Shown: positions 28,556 through 37,186 of the stretch, in pieces
How the letters are laid out: the number at the start of each line of letters is the position of its first letter
How positions within the stretch are numbered: position 1 is the first letter of the stretch
From: Mycobacterium sp. Root265
Lineage (GTDB): Bacteria; Actinomycetota; Actinomycetes; Mycobacteriales; Mycobacteriaceae
NCBI RefSeq assembly: GCF_001428895.1
Contig: NZ_LMJA01000016.1
Span: forward strand, 1-43,379
Direction of reading: 5' to 3'
DNA length: 43,379 nt
The notes under the pieces: model-generated
What the model saw: only the letters and a program-made list of their open reading frames with translations
What the model was told of the DNA's origin: nothing
Database searches by the model: none
Made by a program: the position numbers and the translations under genes

Positions 28556-29314
28556 ATGGCGGAGCCAGACAAGGCCGGCCCGGGAGTCATCCGGCCCGCG
28601 TACTCACGTGTGCTGCTGAAGCTCGGTGGCGAGATGTTCGGTGGTGGACAGGTCGGTCTGGACCCCGATGTTGTGGCCCTGGTGGCCCGCCAGATCGCCG
28701 ATGTCGTGCGCGCCGGTGCCCAGGTGGCCGTCGTCATCGGCGGCGGAAACTTCTTCCGCGGTGCCCAGCTGCAGCAGCGGGGCATGGAACGCACCCGCAG
28801 CGACTACATGGGCATGCTCGGTACCGTCATGAACAGCCTTGCGCTGCAGGACTTCCTGCAAAAGGAAGGGATCGACACCCGCGTGCAGACCGCCATCACC
28901 ATGGGTCAGGTCGCCGAACCCTACATCCCGCTGCGCGCCCGACGGCACCTGGAGAAGGGCCGCGTCGTCATCTTCGGCGCCGGTATGGGCCTGCCCTACT
29001 TCTCCACCGACACCACCGCCGCCCAGCGCGCCCTGGAGATCGGTGCCGAAGTGGTGCTGATGGCGAAGGCCGTCGACGGGGTGTTCACCGACGACCCCCG
29101 CAAGAATCCCGATGCCAAGCTGCTGACCGCGATCACCCACCGCGAGGTGATCGATCAGGGACTGCAGGTCGCCGATTCCACCGCATTCAGCCTCTGTATG
29201 GACAACGGCATGCCGATCCTCGTGTTCAATCTCCTCACCGACGGAAATATCGCCCGAGCGGTGGCAGGTGAGAAGATCGGAACACTGGTCACCACGGACA
29301 AGGAGACACCGTGA
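28556..29314 (+). CDS. pyrH: Uridylate kinase
   Basis: The 252-aa enzyme phosphorylates UMP to UDP. It shows the amino acid kinase fold: [14 protein letters not shown] at the start, [50 protein letters not shown] and [12 protein letters not shown]. The GGEMFGGG form in place of the usual SGEAL is typical of mycobacterial PyrH. ATG at 28556 has AAGGAG upstream. Its stop overlaps the GTG start of frr (GTGA), giving the conserved pyrH-frr-cdsA order. Confidence 0.97.
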   Translation: MAEPDKAGPGVIRPAYSRVLLKLGGEMFGGGQVGLDPDVVALVARQIADVVRAGAQVAVVIGGGNFFRGAQLQQRGMERTRSDYMGMLGTVMNSLALQDFLQKEGIDTRVQTAITMGQVAEPYIPLRARRHLEKGRVVIFGAGMGLPYFSTDTTAAQRALEIGAEVVLMAKAVDGVFTDDPRKNPDAKLLTAITHREVIDQGLQVADSTAFSLCMDNGMPILVFNLLTDGNIARAVAGEKIGTLVTTDKETP

Positions 29315-29868
29315 TCGACGAAACCCTCTTCGACGCTGAAGAGAAGATGGAGAAAGCGGTGACGGTGGCGCGCGACGACCTGTCGTCGATCCGCACAGGC
29401 CGGGCCAACCCGGGCATGTTCTCCCGGCTGAACATCGAGTACTACGGTTCACCGACGCCGATCACCCAGCTGTCGAGCATCAACGTCCCCGAGGCGCGCC
29501 TGGTCGTCATCAAGCCCTACGAGGCCAGCCAGCTCAAGCCGATCGAGGACGCCATCCGCAACTCGGACCTCGGTGTCAACCCGTCGAATGACGGCAACGT
29601 CATCCGGATCTCGGTGCCTCAGCTCACCGAGGAACGCCGCCGCGAACTGGTCAAGCAGGCGAAGTCCAAGGGCGAGGACGCCAAGGTCTCGATCCGCAAC
29701 ATCCGCCGCAAGGCGATGGAGGAACTGGCCCGGATCAAGAAGGACGGCGAGGCCGGCGAGGACGAGGTGGGGCGCGCCGAGAAGGATCTCGACAAGAGCA
29801 CCGGGCAGTACACGACGCAGATCGACGAGCTGGTCAAACACAAAGAAGGCGAGCTGTTGGAGGTCTGA
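29311..29868 (+). CDS. frr: Ribosome recycling factor
   Basis: The 185-aa factor has the classic three-helix bundle and hinge sequences: [19 protein letters not shown] near 19-37, [21 protein letters not shown] and [20 protein letters not shown] followed by [13 protein letters not shown]. With EF-G it releases ribosomes after termination. The GTG start overlaps the pyrH stop and its TGA overlaps the cdsA ATG (TGATG), so translation of the three is coupled. Confidence 0.98.
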   Translation: MIDETLFDAEEKMEKAVTVARDDLSSIRTGRANPGMFSRLNIEYYGSPTPITQLSSINVPEARLVVIKPYEASQLKPIEDAIRNSDLGVNPSNDGNVIRISVPQLTEERRRELVKQAKSKGEDAKVSIRNIRRKAMEELARIKKDGEAGEDEVGRAEKDLDKSTGQYTTQIDELVKHKEGELLEV

Positions 29869-30737
29869 TGACCTTTCAGCAGGGCAGTCCAGTGGTAGAC
29901 CCCGAACCACCGAAGAAAACTTCGCGCGCAGGTCGCGACCTGCCGGCCGCCATCGCGGTCGGCGCCCTCCTCGGCGGATCCCTCATCGCCATCCTGTTGT
30001 TCGCACCGCTGGTCTGGGTGGGCGTCGTCGCCGCGGCGATGGCGGTCGCCACCCACGAGGTGGTGCGCCGCCTGCGGGACGGCGGGTTCTCCATCCCGGT
30101 GATCCCGCTGCTCCTCGGCGGGCAGGCGATCGTCTGGCTGACCTGGCCCTACGGCGCCACCGGCGCGCTGGGCGCGTTCGGCGCAACCGTGGTGCTGTGC
30201 CTGATCTGGCGGCTGGTCAGCGGCGGTCTGAGCGCCGCGCCCACCAACTACCTGCGCGATGTCGCGGTGACGGTCTTCCTGGCCGCGTGGATTCCGCTGT
30301 TCGGCGCCTTCGGTGCGCTGCTGATCTACCCGGAGGACGGTGCCGGTCAGGTGTTCTGCCTGATGCTGGGCGTGGTCGCCTCCGACGTCGGCGGGTACGC
30401 CGCGGGCGTGTTGTTCGGTAAGCACCCCATGGTGCCCGCCATCAGCCCCAAGAAGTCCTGGGAAGGGCTGGTGGGCTCACTGGTGCTGGGCATCGCGGTG
30501 TCGGTGCTGACGGTGCAGTACCTGCTGGACCAGCCGGCGTGGGTGGGTATCCCACTGGGCATCATGCTGGTCGTCACGGGCACCCTCGGTGATCTGGTCG
30601 AGTCTCAGGTCAAGCGCGATCTGGGCATCAAGGACATGGGCACCCTGCTGCCCGGGCACGGCGGCCTGATGGACCGCCTCGATTCGGTGCTGCCGTCCGC
30701 GGTGGCCACCTGGATCGTGCTCACCGTACTGACCTGA
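29868..30737 (+). CDS. cdsA: Phosphatidate cytidylyltransferase
   Basis: The 289-aa membrane enzyme makes CDP-diacylglycerol from phosphatidate and CTP. After a 25-residue polar N-terminus there are about eight membrane segments, and the family signature is intact near the C-terminus: [20 protein letters not shown] followed by GLMDRLDS. It is the third gene of the pyrH-frr-cdsA operon, starting within the frr stop. CDP-diacylglycerol feeds cardiolipin and phosphatidylinositol mannoside synthesis in mycobacteria. Confidence 0.96.
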   Translation: MTFQQGSPVVDPEPPKKTSRAGRDLPAAIAVGALLGGSLIAILLFAPLVWVGVVAAAMAVATHEVVRRLRDGGFSIPVIPLLLGGQAIVWLTWPYGATGALGAFGATVVLCLIWRLVSGGLSAAPTNYLRDVAVTVFLAAWIPLFGAFGALLIYPEDGAGQVFCLMLGVVASDVGGYAAGVLFGKHPMVPAISPKKSWEGLVGSLVLGIAVSVLTVQYLLDQPAWVGIPLGIMLVVTGTLGDLVESQVKRDLGIKDMGTLLPGHGGLMDRLDSVLPSAVATWIVLTVLT

Positions 30738-30825
30738 TCCCCGGGTCGCTGCGCTCCTGCCCGCCGAACGTAGATCCCCAGGATTCGTGGCCACACCGTC
30801 CGCGGTGAGATACTGGTGGGACATC

Positions 30826-31923
30826 ATGGCCATCTCCCTTCCGCTCGTTTTCGACGCCCCGCGACGCGCTCTGCCGCCGCGGCATCTCGCCGACCTCGAT
30901 GCCGACGGCCGTGCCGCCGCCGTTGCCGAGCTGGGACTGCCCAAGTTCCGGGCGAAACAGCTGGCCAACCAGTACTACGGGCGGCTCATCGCCGACCCCC
31001 GGCAGATGACCGACCTGCCGGCCGCGGTGCGCGACCAGGTCGCCGGAGCGCTGTTTCCCAGCCTCATCGAGCCCGCCAAAGAGATCCAGTGCGACGCGGG
31101 GGAGACCCGAAAAACGTTGTGGCGGGCGGTCGACGGCAGCACCTTCGAGTCGGTGCTCATGCGCTATCCGCAGCGCAACACCGTGTGCATCTCGTCACAA
31201 GCCGGCTGCGGGATGGCCTGCCCGTTCTGTGCGACGGGTCAGGGTGGGCTGCAGCGCAACCTGTCCACCGCCGAGATCCTGGAGCAGGTGCGGGCCGCGT
31301 CGGCGGCCATGCGCTCCGAGCATGACGGCCGGCTCTCCAACATCGTCTTCATGGGCATGGGGGAGCCGCTGGCCAACTACAACCGGGTGCTGGCCGCCGT
31401 GAAGCGCATCATCGCTGCGCCGCCGGAAGGTTTCGGGATCAGCGCCCGCTCCGTCACGGTCTCCACGGTCGGGCTGGCTCCGGCGATCCGCAAGCTGGCC
31501 GACGAGCGTCTCGGCGTGACACTGGCCGTCTCGCTGCACACCCCCGATGACGAACTGCGCGACACCCTGGTGCCGGTGAACAACCGCTGGAGCGTCGACG
31601 AGGTGCTCGATGCCGCGCGCTACTACGCCGACAGCACCGGCCGGCGGGTGTCCATCGAGTACGCGTTGATCCGCGACGTGAACGACCAGCCCTGGCGCGC
31701 CGACCTGCTCGGCAAAAAGCTGCACAGCAAGCTGGGGCCGCTGGTGCACGTCAACCTCATCCCGCTGAACCCGACCCCGGGCAGTGAATGGGACGCCAGC
31801 CCCAAACCCGTCGAGCGCGAGTTCGTGAAACGCGTCATCGCCAAGGGCGTGTCCTGCACGGTGCGTGACACCCGTGGCCGCGAGATCGCGGCGGCCTGCG
31901 GACAGCTGGCGGCCGAGGGCTGA
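30826..31923 (+). CDS. rlmN: 23S rRNA (adenine-2503-C2)-methyltransferase
   Basis: The 365-aa radical SAM enzyme has [11 protein letters not shown] with Cys128, Cys132 and Cys135 binding the [4Fe-4S] cluster, and the methyl-carrying Cys at about 344 ([12 protein letters not shown]). [10 protein letters not shown] and [12 protein letters not shown] are family hallmarks. ATG at 30826 agrees with the N-terminus of the M. tuberculosis protein ([17 protein letters not shown]); a GTG 39 bases upstream is less likely. It methylates A2503 of 23S rRNA and some tRNAs. It marks the right-hand end of the conserved backbone: the next gene is convergent and catabolic, with 4 bases between stops. Confidence 0.95.
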   Translation: MAISLPLVFDAPRRALPPRHLADLDADGRAAAVAELGLPKFRAKQLANQYYGRLIADPRQMTDLPAAVRDQVAGALFPSLIEPAKEIQCDAGETRKTLWRAVDGSTFESVLMRYPQRNTVCISSQAGCGMACPFCATGQGGLQRNLSTAEILEQVRAASAAMRSEHDGRLSNIVFMGMGEPLANYNRVLAAVKRIIAAPPEGFGISARSVTVSTVGLAPAIRKLADERLGVTLAVSLHTPDDELRDTLVPVNNRWSVDEVLDAARYYADSTGRRVSIEYALIRDVNDQPWRADLLGKKLHSKLGPLVHVNLIPLNPTPGSEWDASPKPVEREFVKRVIAKGVSCTVRDTRGREIAAACGQLAAEG

Positions 31924-31927
31924 GCCC

Positions 31928-32344
31928 TCACCGTGCCGGCGGGTTGCTGAACCAGACGTTCTCCTCACGCAGGCTCCGGCTGCGCCAACCTTCGGCGGTC
32001 CGCGCCAGCTCATGGTGGTAGTACCCGCCGCACGCGCTCTGGGTGTTCATGCCCGGCAACTGCATCGGGTTGTAGAACATGGCCTGCACCTGTGCGACAT
32101 CCCCGTCGATATCGGCCTCGACGTTGGTGATGTAGTGCATGCTCCACGGAATCGTCGCGAAACCCGCTGAGAGCCAGTCGATCACCTCCTCGCGGCTACC
32201 CGCGATCGCGCCGGCCGAGGTGTAGTCGATATGCGCGTCCTCGGTGAAGACCGAGCGGTAGAGCTCCCAGTCCTTGGTGTCCACCCCGCGGGCATAGCGG
32301 GCCAGCAGCGCCCGGATCTCCAGTTGGTCTTCGGCCCAGCTCAT
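31928..32344 (-). CDS. SnoaL-like/NTF2-fold protein 1
   Basis: The 138-aa protein belongs to the SnoaL_4-type NTF2-like group: EIRALLARYARGVDTKDWELYRSVF at the N-terminus with the conserved D-x-x-D-W, then HYITNVEADIDGDVAQVQAMF and a final GWRSRSL strand. Such proteins act as hydratases, isomerases, dehydratases or as small subunits in aromatic or terpenoid breakdown. Its ATG overlaps the stop of the second SnoaL-like gene (ATGA), and both follow the aldehyde dehydrogenase, making one operon. It has a longer C-terminal tail (REENVWFSNPPAR) than its neighbour. Substrate unknown. Confidence 0.85.
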   Translation of the reverse strand: MSWAEDQLEIRALLARYARGVDTKDWELYRSVFTEDAHIDYTSAGAIAGSREEVIDWLSAGFATIPWSMHYITNVEADIDGDVAQVQAMFYNPMQLPGMNTQSACGGYYHHELARTAEGWRSRSLREENVWFSNPPAR

Positions 32345-32733
32345 CTGGCCACCTCCAGTCGTAGATTGCAGATGCGCCAGCCCGCCGCGGTGCGCACCAG
32401 ATCGTCATGCCAGCGGCCGGCGAAATAGGTGATCTCATCCGAGCCGGGAAGCGCAACGGCGTTGAACCACATGGCAATTGTCTGTGCGCGATCCCGCTCG
32501 ACGGTGCTCTCGACATTGGTGACGTAGTGCATGCCCACCGAGATCGAGCCCTGATGGCGCCCGAGATAGCCGACCGCGTCCTCCACCGTCCCGACCACCA
32601 GGCCGGCCGCCGAATAGTCGACCCGTGCATCGTCGGTGAACAATGCGCGGTAGGACGCCCAGTCCTTGGAATCCACCGCGCGGCAATACCGGCTCAGCAG
32701 GGCCTCGATCTCCAGTTCGTCGGTGACCGACAC
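32341..32733 (-). CDS. SnoaL-like/NTF2-fold protein 2
   Basis: The 130-aa paralogue of the downstream SnoaL-like gene has ELEIEALLSRYCRAVDSKDW, RALFTDDARVDYSAAGLVVG, GMHYVTNVESTVERDRAQTI and GRWHDDLVRTAAGWRI. The GTG at 32733 shares a base with the aldehyde dehydrogenase stop (TAGTG). The shared core (HYxTNVE, D-x-K-D-W) with different tails suggests a duplicated pair that may form a heteromer. The role is inferred only from context: an enzyme or subunit in the catabolic cluster. Confidence 0.85.
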   Translation of the reverse strand: MSVTDELEIEALLSRYCRAVDSKDWASYRALFTDDARVDYSAAGLVVGTVEDAVGYLGRHQGSISVGMHYVTNVESTVERDRAQTIAMWFNAVALPGSDEITYFAGRWHDDLVRTAAGWRICNLRLEVAR

Positions 32734-34217
32734 TATTCGGGCATGCCGATGGTCTTGGCGGCCAGGTACTCCTTGTAGCCCTCCGCGCCGTTGCGGTAGC
32801 CCAGCCCGCTCTGCTTGGTGCCGCCGAACGGGCTGTCGATACCGAAGTGGCTCTTGCCGTTGATGGTGACGTTGCCGGTGCGCATCCGGGTGGCCACCGC
32901 GAACGCCCGGTCCAGATCGCCGCCGCTGACCTCCCCGGACAGCCCGTAGATGGAGTTGTTGGCGATCGCGACGGCCTCGTCGTCCCCGTCGTAGGGGATG
33001 ACGGCCAGCACCGGCCCGAAAACCTCCTCCTGCGCGATCTGGCTGTCCGGGTCGACATCGGCGAGCAGGGTGGCCTGGGTGTAGTAGCCCACCGGCAGCT
33101 TTTCCGGCACACCGCCGCCGGTGACCAGCCGGGCACCGGACTCGACGGCGCTCTTGACCAGACCGAGCACCTTCTGCCGCTGCGTCTCGCTGATCTGCGG
33201 GCCCTGCATGTTCGCCGGATCCCATGGATCGCCGACCGGGAAGTTCTCCATCATGTTCTTCATGATCTCGATGCCCTCGTCATAGCGGCTGCGCGGCAAC
33301 AAGATCCGGGACGGCAGGATGCAGGACTGGCCACTCATCACGCAGGCCATCAACGCGGCCATCGGCAGGGCCATGGTGAAGTCGGCATCGTCGAGCACGA
33401 TGTGCGCGCTCTTACCGCCGAGTTCCAGCAGCGTCTTCTTCACCGTCGGCGCACCCGCGGCCAGGATCGCCCGGCCGGTCGCGGTCGAGCCGGTGAAGGT
33501 GATCATGTCCACCCGCGGGTCGGCGGCCAGCGCGGCGCCCACCTCGTTGGCATTCGAGACCACCACGTTAAACACGCCGGGCGGGATATCGGTCTCCTCG
33601 GCCACGATGCGGCCGTACTCGCTGCCCGACCACGGGGTGAGCTGCGCGGGTTTGAGGACCACCGTGTTGCCCGCCATCAAGGCGGGCACCGTCTCGGCGA
33701 TGTTGAGGTAGAACGGCACGTTCCACGGGGTGATGGCGCCGACAACGCCGACGGCCTCGTAGTGGATCTTGCGCCGGGCCGGCCCCATCGGGGTGTCATG
33801 CACACCGTTGTCGGCCAGGTACTCGAAATTCTTGCCGTGCTCGGCCCAGTGCTTCACCTCTTCGATCGGGCTCTCGATCTGGCTGCCGGTGACCTTCACC
33901 GGACAGCCCACCTCGGTGATGAGCACCCGGCGCAGATGGTCCTTGTTGCGCTCCAAGGCCTCGTGCAGCTGGGTCAGGCAGTGGTAACGGAAATCGAGGT
34001 CGCGGCTCCAGTCGGTCTCGTCGAAGGCGCGCCGCGCCGCGCCGACCGCGCGCGCCATGTCGTCGGTGGTGCCGTCGGTGGCCTGGCCGGCCACCTGCTC
34101 GTCGGCGGGGTGGATCACGTCGAACAGCGCTCCGCTGGCGGTGAGCTGGAGCTCCCCGTCGATGAGCATGCGTTGTTCGCCGGCCAGGATTCCTGTGTCA
34201 CTCTGCACGCTGGTCAT
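32733..34217 (-). CDS. Aldehyde dehydrogenase
   Basis: The 494-aa NAD(P)-dependent enzyme has the family residues in order: PWNVP with Asn166, VVLKPAQLTPWS, FTGSTATG (nucleotide loop), general base Glu265 (LLELGGKS) and nucleophile Cys299 (SGQSCILPSR), then EEVFGPVLAV. It oxidises an aldehyde to the acid. An element resembling TTTGTAATGCT lies 7 bases upstream of the ATG at 34217. It is the first gene of an ALDH-SnoaL-SnoaL operon and follows the TetR gene on the same strand after 53 bases. Substrate is likely an intermediate of the P450/Baeyer-Villiger pathway encoded further right. Confidence 0.93.
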   Translation of the reverse strand: MTSVQSDTGILAGEQRMLIDGELQLTASGALFDVIHPADEQVAGQATDGTTDDMARAVGAARRAFDETDWSRDLDFRYHCLTQLHEALERNKDHLRRVLITEVGCPVKVTGSQIESPIEEVKHWAEHGKNFEYLADNGVHDTPMGPARRKIHYEAVGVVGAITPWNVPFYLNIAETVPALMAGNTVVLKPAQLTPWSGSEYGRIVAEETDIPPGVFNVVVSNANEVGAALAADPRVDMITFTGSTATGRAILAAGAPTVKKTLLELGGKSAHIVLDDADFTMALPMAALMACVMSGQSCILPSRILLPRSRYDEGIEIMKNMMENFPVGDPWDPANMQGPQISETQRQKVLGLVKSAVESGARLVTGGGVPEKLPVGYYTQATLLADVDPDSQIAQEEVFGPVLAVIPYDGDDEAVAIANNSIYGLSGEVSGGDLDRAFAVATRMRTGNVTINGKSHFGIDSPFGGTKQSGLGYRNGAEGYKEYLAAKTIGMPE

Positions 34218-34223
34218 CTGCTC

Positions 34224-34236
34224 AGCATTACAAATC
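34224..34236 (-). promoter_or_regulatory. TTTGTAATGCT element before the aldehyde dehydrogenase
   Basis: On the minus strand GATTTGTAATGCT lies just upstream of the ALDH start. Near-identical elements precede the phosphotransferase, CoA-transferase and second TetR genes. It could be a TetR half-operator, a -10-like element or both. Confidence 0.45.
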
Positions 34237-34270
34237 GGCGCGGCAGTGTCAGCCCCTTGGGCCGAATCGG

Positions 34271-34810
34271 TTACTTGATGCCGACGGCGTGCCGCAATTG
34301 CGCGAGGAACTGTCCCTCGTCGTCGCTGCGGACGATGTAGTGCGAGATCGCGACCCGGATTGCGGTGGACGCCTTCACCTGGGCATTGGCCCCGGAGAGC
34401 AGTTTGAGCAGACGTGCCCGCATCACCGGGATCACGTGGGTCAGCTGGGCAATCACGACCTCTGGCTCGATGTCGACGACCCGGACCCCGGAGTAGGACT
34501 GCTGGTACTCGACGATGAATCGCAGTGCGGCGTCCAGTTTTTCGGTGCCGCGCAGGCCGGCGGTGGCGGTGCTGATCCCGGTGTCGAACATCTCGCGCTC
34601 GTAGACCCCGAACGCGCCGAGCAGTTCCTCCTTGGAGGCAAACCAGCGGTACAGCGTGGGCCGGGAAACCCCGGCCTGTAGCGCCACCTCGGACAGACTC
34701 AACTTCGTCTGTCCGCTGCGCCCGAGCACCTCGGCCGTCGCGGCCAGGATCCGGCGCCGCGTCGAGGTGTCCTCTGCGGCGTCGGTGTGCGCGGAAAGGG
34801 GCTTGTTCAC
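34271..34810 (-). CDS. TetR family regulator 1
   Basis: The 179-aa protein has the TetR HTH at residues 19-63: RRILAATAEVLGRSGQTKLS, then EVALQAGVSRPTLYRWFASK. It is strikingly similar to the second TetR at 39356-39904, including the recognition helix (identical GVSRPTLYRWFASKEELL) and C-terminal phrases (VRSDD, FLAQLRHA). The GTG start at 34810 lies 25 bases after the phosphotransferase stop. It sits between the phosphotransferase and the ALDH operon, so regulation of both is likely. A TTGTG-N4-CACAA dyad lies upstream. Confidence 0.9.
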   Translation of the reverse strand: MNKPLSAHTDAAEDTSTRRRILAATAEVLGRSGQTKLSLSEVALQAGVSRPTLYRWFASKEELLGAFGVYEREMFDTGISTATAGLRGTEKLDAALRFIVEYQQSYSGVRVVDIEPEVVIAQLTHVIPVMRARLLKLLSGANAQVKASTAIRVAISHYIVRSDDEGQFLAQLRHAVGIK

Positions 34811-34827
34811 GGTACCGATGGTAGTGG

Positions 34828-34841
34828 TTGTGCCATCACAA
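34828..34841. promoter_or_regulatory. Dyad upstream of TetR 1
   Basis: TTGTG-N4-CACAA is a perfect inverted repeat 17 bases before the TetR GTG and spans the stop codon of the phosphotransferase gene. It is a candidate autoregulatory site; the overlap with coding sequence makes chance occurrence harder to exclude. Confidence 0.4.
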
Positions 34842-35957
34842 AGAGGCCTTCAGCGCGTAAACCGTGTCGAGATCCTCCAGCGCGGCCACCGCCCGGCCGA
34901 GCCCTTCGAGGGCGATGTTCTCGTCCTGCATGCCGCCCATCCCGGCGGTGATCAGGGTCGCGATGTAGGCGTACAGCGCCGACTGGCGGTACCGCTGCCA
35001 CAGTTCGTCGCGGTCGATCTCGGGGCCGCCCGCGGCGGCCAGCGCGGCCCGGTACACGTCGAGCAGTTCGCGCTGGTTCTCCACCCGTGAGTCGGTGGTC
35101 ATGCTGGTGATCAAGGTGTATGACAGCTCGCGGGACGGATGCCCGCGCCGCACCGCCTGCCAGTCGAGCAGGCCTGCTTTTCCGTTGCGGAAGTAGACAT
35201 TTCCCGGGTGCGCGTCGCCGTGCATGACGGTATGCGGGCCCCGGTCGATCAGGGTGGCCGCCGCCCGGTAGTTGTCGTTGATGAACTGGCCCGTGCGGAC
35301 CGGTATCGAGGTCCTGCCCTCCAGCCGGCGCGCCGAGGCGTTGGCCAGTGAGCCGGTCAGCAGCGAGGTCGCATCGGCCGACGCCGTGTACACCCAGGGG
35401 TAGGGGTCGAGCCGCCGCCAGAAGGTGGCGTGCACCCGCGCCAGCAGTTCCACGATCAGCGCCGCGCGGTCCGGGTCCAGTGGATGCAGAGTGTCGGGGA
35501 ATTCACAGGCATGGACCGCCAGATCCTCCAGCACCAACACGAATCGTCCGGTGAGGGGATCGAAGGTGGCGCCGTGGCAGGTGGGCACATCGTCGAGTTG
35601 ACCGGACAGCTCCCGGTAGAACCGGACCTCGGTGTCGGCGAGCCGGCCCAGCTCGCCCATCAGCCGGGTGGCCGCGGTTTCGGCGGGCATCTTGACGAAC
35701 ACCGAGGCGGGCACATCGGTACCGGTCAGCGCGAGCCGGGCCCGCGACGAGGTGCCGGCGTCGCCGTCGATCAGGGACACCGAGGTGACGCTGCGCCCAA
35801 GCAGGGTGGACAGGTAGGCCGCGTCCAGACCGCTGATGTGACGGGGGATCGCGCGCGCCCGCCCGAAGACGGCGTCGGTTGCGATACGTTGCATGCCGCG
35901 ACCGAGATGTGCGGCCAGACCGAACACCGGGGCGACGCTGCTGACCTGCGGAGGCAT
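34836..35957 (-). CDS. APH-like phosphotransferase family protein
   Basis: The 373-aa protein has a kinase-like APH fold: a glycine loop region LIDGDAGTSSRARLAL near 62-77, FVKMPAE with the ATP-binding Lys, LVLEDLA (hinge), the catalytic HGDAHPGNVYF (Brenner-type H-G-D-x-H-x-x-N) and LLDWQ replacing DFG. Such proteins occur in mycobacterial lipid and steroid catabolic clusters and phosphorylate small hydroxylated molecules. Resistance to aminoglycosides is not implied. ATG at 35957 is divergent from the CoA-transferase gene across a 53-base region with a TetR-like dyad. Confidence 0.85.
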   Translation of the reverse strand: MPPQVSSVAPVFGLAAHLGRGMQRIATDAVFGRARAIPRHISGLDAAYLSTLLGRSVTSVSLIDGDAGTSSRARLALTGTDVPASVFVKMPAETAATRLMGELGRLADTEVRFYRELSGQLDDVPTCHGATFDPLTGRFVLVLEDLAVHACEFPDTLHPLDPDRAALIVELLARVHATFWRRLDPYPWVYTASADATSLLTGSLANASARRLEGRTSIPVRTGQFINDNYRAAATLIDRGPHTVMHGDAHPGNVYFRNGKAGLLDWQAVRRGHPSRELSYTLITSMTTDSRVENQRELLDVYRAALAAAGGPEIDRDELWQRYRQSALYAYIATLITAGMGGMQDENIALEGLGRAVAALEDLDTVYALKASL

Positions 35958-35963
35958 CGTGCA

Positions 35964-35994
35964 AGCTTACAAATTAAATCAATATTGTAAAGCT
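35964..35994. promoter_or_regulatory. Divergent operator between phosphotransferase and CoA-transferase genes
   Basis: GCTTACAA (35965-35972) and TTGTAAAGC (35985-35993) form an inverted repeat with one extra base around a 12-base AT-rich centre. Each arm, read toward its gene, is a TTTGTAA(A)GCT-like element. The region is the most AT-rich in this part of the window and should hold both promoters. Likely target of one or both TetR proteins. Confidence 0.6.
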
Positions 35995-36010
35995 CATTGA
36001 AGGGATTCCG

Positions 36011-37186
36011 ATGTCTGGACCGATGGAAGGGTTCCGGGTGGTGGAGCTCGGCGTCTGGGTGGCCGCACCGGCGGCGGGGGCGATCCTTGCCGACTGGGGT
36101 GCCGACGTCATCAAGATCGAACCACCCGCCGGTGACCCGGCCCGCTCGTTCGGCCGGATGATGGGGCTCGACAGCGACCTCGGTATCGCGTCCAATCCGC
36201 CCTTCCAGATGGACAACCGCTCCAAGCGCAGCATCGTGCTCGACCTCGGAACCACCGAAGGGCGACGCACCGCCCTCGAATTAATCACCGGCGCAGACGT
36301 TTTCCTCACCAACATCCGCCCGGCGGCGTTGGCCCGGCTGGGCCTGGATTTCGCATCGGTCGCCACCGACAACCCGCGGCTGGTGTACGGCCTCATCACC
36401 GGGTACGGCACCGAAGGTCCCGATGCCGACCGGGCCGCCTACGACGTGGCCGCGTTCTGGGCCCGCGCCGGCATCGCCGACCTGCTGACCAGACCCGGTG
36501 ACACCCCGCCCTTTCAGCGCGGCGGCATGGGGGATCATTCCGCGGGGATGACCCTGGCCGCGGCGGTGTGCGCGGCGCTGCTGGCCAGAACCCGCACCGG
36601 CACAGGGCAACTGGTCACCACCTCGTTGTACCGCCAGGGCGCCTACACGGTGAGCTTCGATCTCAACACGCTGTTGATGTCCGGTCAGCAGGTGGCCATC
36701 GGGCAGCGCGAGGCGATGGGCAACCCGTGCATGAACAACTACACCGCCGGTGACGGCAGACGATTCTGGATCGTCGGCCTCGACGTGCAGCGGCACTGGC
36801 CCGCGCTGTGCCGGTCGGTCGGGCGCGAGGAATGGCTGACCCGCTATCCGACACCACGGGACCGGTTCACCCACGCCCGCGACATCATCGCCGAGCTGGA
36901 CACCCTCTTCGCGACCAGGACGCTGGCCGAATGGGAGCAGGTCTTCGCCGGGGAACCCGACTTCTTCTGGTCGCCGATCAATTCGCTCGACGATGTGGTG
37001 GCCGACGCACAGTTCCACGCCGCCGGAGGCATCGTGTATGTGCCCGAAGGGGATTCGAGCACGCCGATGGTGGCCAGCCCCGCCGACTTCTCGGCGACGC
37101 CGTGGCATCCACGCGGCCCGGCACCCGAACTCGGCGAGCACACCGAACAGATTCTCGCCGAACTCGGCGGCACTCAGGACCGCTGA
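36011..37186 (+). CDS. Class III CoA-transferase (CaiB/Frc family)
   Basis: The 391-aa protein has GFRVVELGVWVAAPAAGAIL at the start, GADVIKIEPPAGDPAR, DNRSKRSIVLDL and the catalytic Asp145 in RAAYDVAAFWARAGI, all typical of family III CoA-transferases that move CoA between acids through an aspartyl-CoA thioester. It would activate a carboxylic acid made by the neighbouring oxidative enzymes for beta-oxidation. The ATG at 36011 follows GAAGGG. It overlaps the convergent beta-glycosidase gene by 13 bases at the stop ends. Confidence 0.92.
   Translation: MSGPMEGFRVVELGVWVAAPAAGAILADWGADVIKIEPPAGDPARSFGRMMGLDSDLGIASNPPFQMDNRSKRSIVLDLGTTEGRRTALELITGADVFLTNIRPAALARLGLDFASVATDNPRLVYGLITGYGTEGPDADRAAYDVAAFWARAGIADLLTRPGDTPPFQRGGMGDHSAGMTLAAAVCAALLARTRTGTGQLVTTSLYRQGAYTVSFDLNTLLMSGQQVAIGQREAMGNPCMNNYTAGDGRRFWIVGLDVQRHWPALCRSVGREEWLTRYPTPRDRFTHARDIIAELDTLFATRTLAEWEQVFAGEPDFFWSPINSLDDVVADAQFHAAGGIVYVPEGDSSTPMVASPADFSATPWHPRGPAPELGEHTEQILAELGGTQDR

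Noticed and set aside
34836-35957. Aminoglycoside resistance gene
   Set aside because: The APH fold is shared by many small-molecule kinases; the context is catabolic and the sequence does not resemble a known resistance enzyme.
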